Of a stretch of 18,903 nt of DNA, positions 7,443-13,939 are shown in pieces. The DNA lies in the NCBI GenBank assembly GCA_023268425.1, contig JALRFN010000304.1:1-18903 (forward strand), written 5' to 3'. A model generated the notes under the pieces. It did no database searches. It was given only the letters and a program-made list of their open reading frames with translations, and had not been told where the DNA came from. This DNA comes from Burkholderiaceae bacterium (GTDB taxonomy: Bacteria; Pseudomonadota; Gammaproteobacteria; Burkholderiales; Burkholderiaceae_C). Made by a program: the position numbers and the translations under genes. How positions within the stretch are numbered: the first letter of the stretch is position 1; each line of letters starts with the position of its first letter.

Positions 7443-7895
7443 TTAGGCGTTCAACTGAATCTGCCGCCACAAGACTTGGCGCAGCGCAAAGCTGGAGCGC
7501 AGGCGCTGCACGCCAGGCAGTTGTGACAAGCGGCGGTGCAGTTGCTCATAGTCACTGGCGTCGCGTGCCACCACGCGCACCAGGTAATCGAACTCGCCGC
7601 TCATCAGCCAACACGACAAGACTTGGCGCACTTGGGCAATGGCTTGTTCGAACGCATTCATGGACGCGCCGTCCTGGCCCTTGAGCGTGACCTCCACAAA
7701 GATGTCTTGCTTGTAGCCCAAGCCTTTGGGCGAAACGGTGGCCGCATAGCCGGTGATCACCCCTTCATCTTCCAAGCGTTTCATGCGCCTGGCCACCGAC
7801 GACGGCGAGGTGGCGCAGCGCTGCGCCAACTGCGCCAAAGTCTGACGCCCATCGTCTTGCATGGCGTGAATGAGTTTGATGTCGATTTTGTCCAT
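7443..7895 (-). CDS. Lrp/AsnC-family transcriptional regulator
   Basis: This is a 150-residue regulator of the leucine-responsive/AsnC family. The N-terminal winged helix covers residues 2-55 (KIDIKLIHAMQDDGRQTL, then a recognition helix in TSPSSVARRMKRLEDEGVI). The RAM ligand-binding domain covers about 63-140, including GEFDYLVRVVARD. Such proteins assemble as dimers to octamers and sense amino acids. It lies divergent from ald, an arrangement known for alanine-responsive AldR-type regulators, so control of ald by alanine is the likely role. A longer frame up to 8036 exists but crosses the AT-rich divergent promoter region and ald's ribosome site, so the ATG at 7895 is chosen. No good Shine-Dalgarno site is seen. 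Confidence 0.9.
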   Translation of the reverse strand: MDKIDIKLIHAMQDDGRQTLAQLAQRCATSPSSVARRMKRLEDEGVITGYAATVSPKGLGYKQDIFVEVTLKGQDGASMNAFEQAIAQVRQVLSCWLMSGEFDYLVRVVARDASDYEQLHRRLSQLPGVQRLRSSFALRQVLWRQIQLNA

Positions 7896-8041
7896 GGCGG
7901 TGATTTTCACCAAAAAATTAATCATTTGGAATTGAAATCCCCAATCATTCGGGTTTTCACATGCCAATTTGCGCACACTCGCCAAGCCCCAATTTCTACA
8001 CTGCCTGCATCCAAACCACCGCTTTTTCAGGAGCAAACCAA
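7896..8041. promoter_or_regulatory. Divergent lrp-like / ald control region with candidate operators
   Basis: This is a 146-base divergent region, clearly AT-richer than its surroundings at 7904-7957. Three symmetric elements stand out. GGTGA-TTT-TCACC (7899-7911) lies just before the regulator's start. GGAATTGAAATCC (7928-7940) is a near-palindrome with 10 of 12 paired positions matching. Two direct copies of AATCATT (7920-7926 and 7943-7949) flank that near-palindrome 23 bases apart, about two helical turns. This fits Lrp-family binding to phased sites on one DNA face. The ald ribosome site AGGAG is at 8029-8033. I could not assign -35/-10 boxes with confidence. Confidence 0.6.
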
Positions 8042-9145
8042 ATGCACATCGGCATTCCCAAAGAAATCAAAACCCAAGAAAAGCGCGTCGGCTTGACGCC
8101 GCAGGCAGTGGCCCAATTGGTCGCCAGCGGCCACCGCGTCACGGTGGAAACCCTGGCGGGTCAAGGCAGTGGCTACAGCGATGCCGAGTACACCGCCGCA
8201 GGCGCCGCCATCGCCGATGTCGCCACGACTTGGAACGCCGAGATGGTGGTCAAAGTCAAAGAGCCACAGCCGCTTGAAATCGCGCGCTTGAAAGCGGGAC
8301 AACTGCTGTTTTGCTATTTGCATTTGGCACCCGATGCCGAGCAGACCGACGGTTTGATGGCCAGCGCTTGCACGGCCATCGCCTTTGAGACCGTTGAGGA
8401 CACCGCTGGCCGACTGCCCCTGCTGGCGCCCATGAGTGAAGTCGCAGGTTGCTTGGCGCCTCAAGTGGGTGCGCAAGCCTTGCACACCTGGCGCGGTGGA
8501 CGTGGCGTCTTGATGGGCGGTGTGCCTGGCGTGGCCCCGGCGGATGTGCTGATTTTGGGTGGTGGCGTGGTGGGCACCCAAGCGGCCAAAGTGGCCTTGG
8601 GCATGGGCGCCAGCGTGACGATTTTGGACCGTGATTTGAATCGACTGAAAACGCTGGACGCGCAATTTGGCGGTCGCTTGCGCACAGCCCATGCGGGCCT
8701 GTTGCCCACGCTGATTCGCCAAGCCGACATGATTGTGGGCGCCGTCTTGATCCCCGGCGCCAAAGCACCGCACCTAGTGCGGCGCGCCGATTTGGCCGAG
8801 CTGCGCCCGGGCTGCGTGTTGGTGGACGTGGCGATTGACCAAGGCGGTTGTTTCGAGACCAGCCATGCCACCACGCACGAAAACCCCACCTACATGGTCG
8901 ACGGGGTGGTGCACTACTGCGTGGCCAACATGCCCGGCGCGGTGGCCCGCACCTCGACGCAAGCGCTCACCGCAGCCGTCTTGCCTTACGCACAGCGCTT
9001 GGCAGACCAGGGGTGGCAGGCTGCACTCAGAGCCGACGCTGGTTTTGCCAAGGGTTTGAACATCCACGCGGGCCAGGTCTGCGAGCCCCATGTTGCGCAA
9101 GTGCAGGGCAAGCGCTTGTTGGCGACGGCCAAAGCATTGGGCTGA
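8042..9145 (+). CDS. ald: Alanine dehydrogenase
   Basis: This is a 367-residue NAD-dependent L-alanine dehydrogenase, interconverting alanine with pyruvate, ammonia and NADH. Family residues are in place: Arg15 in KTQEKRVGL and Lys73 in VKVKEPQ (pyruvate binding), His94 in YLHLA as the catalytic residue, and a Rossmann motif GGGVVG at 173-178 followed by Asp in VTILDRD. The conserved VDVAIDQGGCFETS segment with its catalytic Asp is also present. The length is close to the usual of about 370. ATG 8042 is fixed by an AGGAG site eight bases upstream and by the family N-terminus GIPKEIK. It is likely transcribed alone and regulated by the divergent Lrp-family gene. It would let the cell use alanine as carbon and nitrogen source. 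Confidence 0.95.
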   Translation: MHIGIPKEIKTQEKRVGLTPQAVAQLVASGHRVTVETLAGQGSGYSDAEYTAAGAAIADVATTWNAEMVVKVKEPQPLEIARLKAGQLLFCYLHLAPDAEQTDGLMASACTAIAFETVEDTAGRLPLLAPMSEVAGCLAPQVGAQALHTWRGGRGVLMGGVPGVAPADVLILGGGVVGTQAAKVALGMGASVTILDRDLNRLKTLDAQFGGRLRTAHAGLLPTLIRQADMIVGAVLIPGAKAPHLVRRADLAELRPGCVLVDVAIDQGGCFETSHATTHENPTYMVDGVVHYCVANMPGAVARTSTQALTAAVLPYAQRLADQGWQAALRADAGFAKGLNIHAGQVCEPHVAQVQGKRLLATAKALG

Positions 9146-9182
9146 CCCGTCCGTTGAGGTTGCGGCTGGGAGCGGGTGCAGC

Positions 9183-9204
9183 TGCGCGTCTGAGGTGACG
9201 CGCA
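9183..9204 (+). terminator. Perfect 8-bp hairpin downstream of ald
   Basis: TGCGCGTC (9183-9190) pairs with GACGCGCA (9197-9204) around a six-base loop, 37 bases after the ald stop. No T-run follows, so it is a weak terminator candidate or a 3'-end stabilising structure. It also lies 39 bases before the next gene. Confidence 0.4.
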
Positions 9205-9222
9205 TCAAACCCACGCGCTGAT

Positions 9223-9242
9223 CGCGAAGCTATGATTCGCGC
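9223..9242 (+). promoter_or_regulatory. Candidate -10 and leaderless start of the kinase pair
   Basis: TATGAT at 9231-9236 matches five of six -10 consensus bases and ends six bases before the ATG, which would put the transcription start on or next to the start codon. No Shine-Dalgarno site precedes the gene. The box sits in the loop of an inverted repeat CGCGAA (9223-9228) / TTCGCG (9236-9241). No good -35 is seen. Confidence 0.4.
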
Positions 9243-11003
9243 ATGGATTCCCCCCTCCTGGCATCCTTCAAACGCGCACTGCTCGCGCGTTACGAGGGTG
9301 CACAAAAAGCAAACCCAGACGTCCTGGTCTTGATCTACCAGGAATTGGCCATGGTCAATTTCGTGACCATGGCCTTGCTGTCGCCGTCCGCCTTCGCTAC
9401 CAGCGTCAATGCGGTTTGTGCGGCCTTGATGGCCTTGCTCAGTTGGGTGGGGCGCGACTGGCCTTTGCGGCTGCGTGCGGCTGCCACGCTGACGCTGATT
9501 TATGTGGTGATCACCTCAGACACCTGGGTCTACGGCGGGCTCAACTCGCTGTTCATGGTCTGGTACTTGGTCATCCCCATGCCCTTGCTGTTGACCCTGG
9601 GCATGCGCGCCATGTTGACGTCGTTTGTGGTCATCCTGAGCCTGAGCTTCATCACCTACGCCCTGCAGCGATCGGGGTGGTTGGCCACCCTGCCCAGTCC
9701 CGGCACGCACATGGCCGTGCCGCTGGTGACCATGGCCATGATGATGTTGACCATCTTGTCTTTGCCGATGGTGTCCTTCATCGTCTTGCAGCAAATTTTG
9801 ACGCGCCAACGCGAACGCAATGCAGAACTGCGCGCGACGCAGCAGGTGCTCTTGCAACAAAGGCGCCAGCAAGATGAATTCGTCGCTTCGGTGAGTCACG
9901 AGCTGCGCACCCCCATGAACGCCATCATGGGTTTTCTGCAGGCCATGGACACGGAGCGCATGGCGCACGCGCGCAACCGCGACATGTTCAGCGCCATGAA
10001 CCACAGCGCGCGCCACTTGCTCACCGTGATCAACGATTTGTTGGACTTTTCACAAATTCAAGCTGGCAACCTGCGCATCACACCGCGCCCCATGTCCTTG
10101 CATGCCTTGCTGCGCGATGTGGCCACGATGTTTGATGCGCCCTTGCGCGAGCGCGGCGTTCCACTGCGTTTGTGGCTGGCACCTGATTTGCCGAATTGGA
10201 TTCAAGGTGATGCCGATCGCATCACCCAAGTCATCATCAACCTGTTGGGCAATGCAGCGAAGTTCACCCGCGAAGGCCACGTGACTTTGCGCGCGGTCTG
10301 CACGCCGGCGTCACGTGTGCGCATCGAAGTCGAAGACACTGGCTGCGGCATTGCCCCACAACAAATGCAAGCCGTTTTTGATCGCTTCTCGCGCTTGACC
10401 GAAAGCACCCGGCGCGAATACGGCGGCACGGGCCTCGGGCTGTCCATCAGCCAAAACTTGGTCAAACTGATGGGCGGTGAAATTGGCGTGGAGAGCGTGG
10501 TCAACGAGGGCAGCACCTTTTGGTTTGAGTTGCCAGCCCAAGCGGCGCCAGCGCCAAGCACACACGCTCGGCAAACACCCCCGCCTCGCTTGGCGCCCAT
10601 GTTGGAGCCAGCAACGGTGTTGATCGTGGATGACAGCCCGATCAACCGTGTGGTGGCGAGGCAAATGATCCTCAAAGACTTGCCAGGCTTTCAAGTGCTC
10701 GAGGCTGGCAGCGGCGCCGAAGCGCTGACCACGCTGGACCAGCACAGCGTGGACTTGGTGTTGATGGATGTGATCATGCCCGAGATGGATGGCATCGAAA
10801 CCACGCGGCGACTGCGTGCTCGCCCCGACGCGCCGCCCGTGATTGGTTTGACTGCAGACATCACCAAAAATGTACACATCGCTTGCATCGAAGCCGGCAT
10901 GGCGCAGGTGTTGACCAAGCCCTACGCACGGGCTGACTTGATCGCGGCGATCCAACACCAACGGCAAGCCGCCGGCGCCCTGGGGAGCGCGCATGCGAAC
11001 TGA
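9243..11003 (+). CDS. Hybrid histidine kinase with multi-pass membrane sensor (first of pair)
   Basis: This is a 586-residue membrane sensor kinase. Residues about 30-195 hold roughly six hydrophobic segments with short loops and no large periplasmic domain, so the signal is probably sensed in or near the membrane. A coiled stretch (about 196-212) leads to HisKA with SHELRTPMNAIMGF and phospho-acceptor His219. The ATP-binding domain follows, with N-box IINLLGNAAKF, DTGCGIA and GGTGLGLSI. After a Pro/Ala-rich linker (about 435-455) comes a receiver domain, VLIVDDSPINR to LTKPYA, with Asp509. No HAMP, PAS or HPt domain is seen. It overlaps the next kinase by 11 bases and resembles it along the whole length. 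The input signal and the downstream partner are unknown; a separate HPt protein or an internal phosphatase role is likely. Confidence 0.9.
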   Translation: MDSPLLASFKRALLARYEGAQKANPDVLVLIYQELAMVNFVTMALLSPSAFATSVNAVCAALMALLSWVGRDWPLRLRAAATLTLIYVVITSDTWVYGGLNSLFMVWYLVIPMPLLLTLGMRAMLTSFVVILSLSFITYALQRSGWLATLPSPGTHMAVPLVTMAMMMLTILSLPMVSFIVLQQILTRQRERNAELRATQQVLLQQRRQQDEFVASVSHELRTPMNAIMGFLQAMDTERMAHARNRDMFSAMNHSARHLLTVINDLLDFSQIQAGNLRITPRPMSLHALLRDVATMFDAPLRERGVPLRLWLAPDLPNWIQGDADRITQVIINLLGNAAKFTREGHVTLRAVCTPASRVRIEVEDTGCGIAPQQMQAVFDRFSRLTESTRREYGGTGLGLSISQNLVKLMGGEIGVESVVNEGSTFWFELPAQAAPAPSTHARQTPPPRLAPMLEPATVLIVDDSPINRVVARQMILKDLPGFQVLEAGSGAEALTTLDQHSVDLVLMDVIMPEMDGIETTRRLRARPDAPPVIGLTADITKNVHIACIEAGMAQVLTKPYARADLIAAIQHQRQAAGALGSAHAN

Positions 11004-12747
11004 GGCCACGCGCACCCAAAGGGCCTGGCGTTGGATGCGCCAATGGCAAGAAGACTTGCTCTCGGGCAACCCCGATCGCCAATTCGAAATGATCGCCATG
11101 GCGGTGGTGAGCACCACCAGCATGTTCACCCTGCTGGCCCCCCACCCCTGGTTGATCGGCATGAACGCCTTGTGCGCCTCGGTCTCAGCAACTTTGTTAC
11201 TGGCCCACCAATGGCGCCCCGAGTGGCGTGTCTGGTTGACCTGGCTGTTGTGGGGCATGATCCAAATCACCGCCATCAACGGCGTGATTTGGCAAGGCGG
11301 GGTGTGGTCCTTGGCCATGGGCTACTTCTTTGCCAGCAGCGTGGGCATGTTGATGATGATCAACGTGCGCGCCGTGGTGATTTCCACCACCATCATGGTC
11401 ATCATCGTGGCCGTGTTGGCACTGATCGAGGCCAAGGGTTGGATTCAGCCCAGTGTGGTGGCGCCCGACAACCTATTGTGGCCGCTCACGCTGTTCACCA
11501 GTTTGCTGTTCGCCTTCATCAGCCTGCCGCTGGTCGCCCACCAAACCCAAAAGCGACTGGCCAAGCAGCTCAAAGTCGACAACCAAGCGCTGTCCGACAC
11601 CCATGAGGAGCTGCGCCAACAACACCGCATGCAAGAGCAATTTGTGGCCTCGGTGAGCCACGAGTTGCGCACGCCCATGAACGCGATCATGGGCTTCCTG
11701 CAAACCATCGACCGCGCCGACCACCTCAACGCCGACGAGTTGGAAATGCTGGATTTGATGGAGCACTCGGCCCAGACGCTGTTGCTGCGCATCAATGAGT
11801 TGCTGGACTTTTCGCAATTGCAAGCAGGCAAGCTGCGCATCCGCCCACAGGCCATGCAACTGCGCCAAGAGATCGATCAAGTGGTGCGCCCCTTCATCGA
11901 CGAACTGGGCGGCAAGCCCGTGCGCTTGAGCGTGCTGGTGGCACCCGACGTGCCGCAGTGGCTGCATGCGGACCCAGAGCGGGTGAAGCAAATCGTGCAC
12001 AACCTGCTGAGCAATGCGGTCAAGTTCACGCAGCGTGGGGACATCCGCATCGCAGTCACACGCTTGGAGGGCACGCATGTTCAACTCACGGTGTCCGACA
12101 CCGGGCCGGGCATTGCAGAAGCCGAGTTGGAACGCATCTTCAACCGCCTCTCCACCATCACCAGCCGCACCCGCCGCGAGATGGGCGGCACGGGTCTGGG
12201 CCTGTCCATCGCCAAAGCCCTGGTCGAGCTCATGGGTGGCCATCTGCACGTGCAAAGCCAACTGGGCAAAGGCAGCGACTTCACCATCACGCTGCCGCTG
12301 CTGGCCGCCCAGGCGCCAGAGGACACGGGCATCAACGATCAAGCCGTGGAAGCGTCTGAAGTCACTGGCCGCGTGCTCATCGTGGACGACAGCCCCGTCA
12401 ACCGATTGGTCGCCCAAAACCTATTGCGCGCCGAGCTGCCCAAACTCACCATCGTCGAAGCCGACAGCGGGGCGCAGGCGCTGCAACTGATGGAAGCACA
12501 AACGGTCGACCTGGTGCTGATGGACATCGTCATGCCTGGCATGAGCGGCATCGAGGCGGCCACGCGCATCAAACAACGCTGGGGTGATCAAGCACCCGAG
12601 ATCATGGGCTTGACGGCTGACACCAGCGAAGAGGTCAGCGCACAATCCTTGCGCGCGGGCATGAGCGGCATCATTCACAAGCCCTTCAGCCGCGCCAGCC
12701 TGGGGCAACCCGTGTTGAACGCCTTGCGCCAATCGGCTCACTCGTAG
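10993..12747 (+). CDS. Hybrid histidine kinase with multi-pass membrane sensor (second of pair)
   Basis: This is a 584-residue paralogue of the preceding kinase with the same order: about six membrane segments (residues 30-190), coiled linker, HisKA (SHELRTPMNAIMGF, His223), ATP-binding domain (VHNLLSNAVKF, DTGPGIA, GGTGLGLSIAKALVELMGG) and C-terminal receiver (VLIVDDSPVNR, Asp511, HKPF). The start lies inside the end of the first kinase gene (11-base overlap) with a GGGGAG ribosome site at 10982-10987, so the two are translationally coupled and made in similar amounts. The sensor halves share spaced Trp, Gly and Pro positions but are much less alike than the catalytic halves, suggesting a duplication followed by change of signal. 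The stop overlaps the convergent regulator gene by ten bases. No output regulator is adjacent. Confidence 0.9.
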   Translation: MRTEATRTQRAWRWMRQWQEDLLSGNPDRQFEMIAMAVVSTTSMFTLLAPHPWLIGMNALCASVSATLLLAHQWRPEWRVWLTWLLWGMIQITAINGVIWQGGVWSLAMGYFFASSVGMLMMINVRAVVISTTIMVIIVAVLALIEAKGWIQPSVVAPDNLLWPLTLFTSLLFAFISLPLVAHQTQKRLAKQLKVDNQALSDTHEELRQQHRMQEQFVASVSHELRTPMNAIMGFLQTIDRADHLNADELEMLDLMEHSAQTLLLRINELLDFSQLQAGKLRIRPQAMQLRQEIDQVVRPFIDELGGKPVRLSVLVAPDVPQWLHADPERVKQIVHNLLSNAVKFTQRGDIRIAVTRLEGTHVQLTVSDTGPGIAEAELERIFNRLSTITSRTRREMGGTGLGLSIAKALVELMGGHLHVQSQLGKGSDFTITLPLLAAQAPEDTGINDQAVEASEVTGRVLIVDDSPVNRLVAQNLLRAELPKLTIVEADSGAQALQLMEAQTVDLVLMDIVMPGMSGIEAATRIKQRWGDQAPEIMGLTADTSEEVSAQSLRAGMSGIIHKPFSRASLGQPVLNALRQSAHS

Positions 12748-13811
12748 CCCGTGAAGGCCTCTTGCAGCGTCTGAACCTCGCCACATTGGTGAGCAGAGTA
12801 GCCCGCCAGCGCATCGACCGCAGCGCGGAACTCGGCGCTGGTCAGCACCGCCAGCGCTTGCTGCAAGCGCGGGTCGGCCAAGCGGTCTTGATCACACAAC
12901 AAAAAATACCGTTCGGAAGCCAAAGGCACAAAGTCCAATTGGAAACGGCGCGAAGGCGTCTCCACCCCAAATCCAACATCCGCCATGTCACTGGCCACAT
13001 AAGCGGCCACGGCGGCGTGGGTGAATTCGCTGTGGGTGTAGCCACTGATGTGTGTTGGGTCAACCCCGGCTTTGCGCAAAAAACACTCCAGCAAAAACCG
13101 CGTGCCTGAACTCGGCTGGCGGTTGACAAAGCGCACACCGGCTCGTGCCAAGTCTTGCACCTCATAAATCTTGAGCGGGTTGCCACGCGCCACCATCAAA
13201 CCCTGGCGCCGCGTCGCCACATGAATCACCCGCGTGCGCTGCGCGTCAAACCACTGGGCGTAGTGCGCCAATGCGCGCGCCTCAAACTCTCCACGCGGGA
13301 TGTGGGTTCCAGCCAAGTCACAAGTCCCCTCGTGCAGGGCGACCACCGACTCTTGGCTACCCACGTAGCGCCGCTCAATCGAAGCACCTTGTTTCAACAG
13401 CGCTTCGATCAACTGCTCCACGGCAAAGCCGTGGCTGGCGTGCACGCGCAGGGCTTGCTGCGCGCTGGGCATGACTTTGGCCAACTCGGTTTCCAACTCA
13501 GAGGCCAAGGTTTCCAACATGGGGTTGAGGCGCGCGTGGATACGGTGGCCGGCCCACACCAACTTCTGTGCCAAAGGCGTCAGGCTTGAACCCTTGCCGC
13601 GCTCCATGTTCAGCAAAGCCTGACCCAGCTGGGCCTCGCCCTCGCGAATCAAGCTCCAGGCGTGGCGATAAGACACGCCGGTTGCCTTGCAAGCACCAGA
13701 CAAACTGCCGTGCTGCTGCACGTCGCCGAGCAAGGTCAACAAGCGATAAGGCAAGTGCTGCCCGGATACATCGCTGATCGTCCACTGGGGAGTGATGGAG
13801 ACTTGAGGCAT
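12738..13811 (-). CDS. ModE-type HTH regulator with periplasmic-binding-like sensor domain (FdsR-like)
   Basis: This is a 357-residue transcription regulator. The N-terminal winged helix (about 22-85) is of the ModE/LysR type: GSLSGACKATGVSYRHAW is the helix-turn-helix and ERGKGSSLTPLAQKL the wing. A helical linker at about 88-112 likely dimerises. Residues about 118-340 resemble the periplasmic-binding-like domain found fused to ModE-type HTHs, with the anion-loop-like motif NRQPSSGTR at 230-238. There is no MOP/TOBE molybdate domain, so it is not ModE itself. It is divergent from the carrier-fdsGBA operon and is the obvious candidate for its control, in response to formate, a related anion or the molybdenum state. 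The FdsR label is by position and domain type; the ligand is not known to me. The ATG at 13811 has no clear ribosome site. Confidence 0.85.
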   Translation of the reverse strand: MPQVSITPQWTISDVSGQHLPYRLLTLLGDVQQHGSLSGACKATGVSYRHAWSLIREGEAQLGQALLNMERGKGSSLTPLAQKLVWAGHRIHARLNPMLETLASELETELAKVMPSAQQALRVHASHGFAVEQLIEALLKQGASIERRYVGSQESVVALHEGTCDLAGTHIPRGEFEARALAHYAQWFDAQRTRVIHVATRRQGLMVARGNPLKIYEVQDLARAGVRFVNRQPSSGTRFLLECFLRKAGVDPTHISGYTHSEFTHAAVAAYVASDMADVGFGVETPSRRFQLDFVPLASERYFLLCDQDRLADPRLQQALAVLTSAEFRAAVDALAGYSAHQCGEVQTLQEAFTGYE

Positions 13812-13939
13812 GGGTTTATGTGGTCAATAGCATATGGTTTGGGCTCATGGTCGCATATTGTCAACCGTCGCGCTGACGCCTACATTCGCAGCAAACAAAG
13901 AAACGCGTGATTTCAACGGGTCAACAACAGGGAGATCAA
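13812..13939. promoter_or_regulatory. Divergent regulator / fds-operon control region
   Basis: This is a 128-base divergent region. Two GCATAT copies (13830-13835 and 13853-13858) are spaced 23 bases apart, and CAATA (13825-13829) mirrors TATTG (13856-13860), so an inverted/direct repeat cluster lies just upstream of and into the -35 of the rightward promoter. This is where an activator or repressor of the divergent HTH gene would be expected to bind. The ribosome site GGAGA of the carrier gene is at 13931-13935. Confidence 0.55.
13858..13886 (+). promoter_or_regulatory. Candidate sigma-70 promoter of the carrier-fdsGBA operon
   Basis: TTGTCA (13858-13863) matches five of six -35 bases. After exactly 17 bases comes TACATT (13881-13886), matching four of six -10 bases. 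The expected start is near 13893, leaving a leader of about 47 bases before the ATG at 13940. On the other strand, a perfect TTGACA overlaps the same site (13864-13859) but lacks a good -10 at the right distance. Confidence 0.55.

Noticed and set aside
12738..13811. Plain LysR-type regulator or ModE.
   Set aside because: The HTH and wing fit ModE better than LysR, while the C-terminus lacks the MOP/TOBE fold. Hence the call as ModE-HTH plus binding-protein domain.
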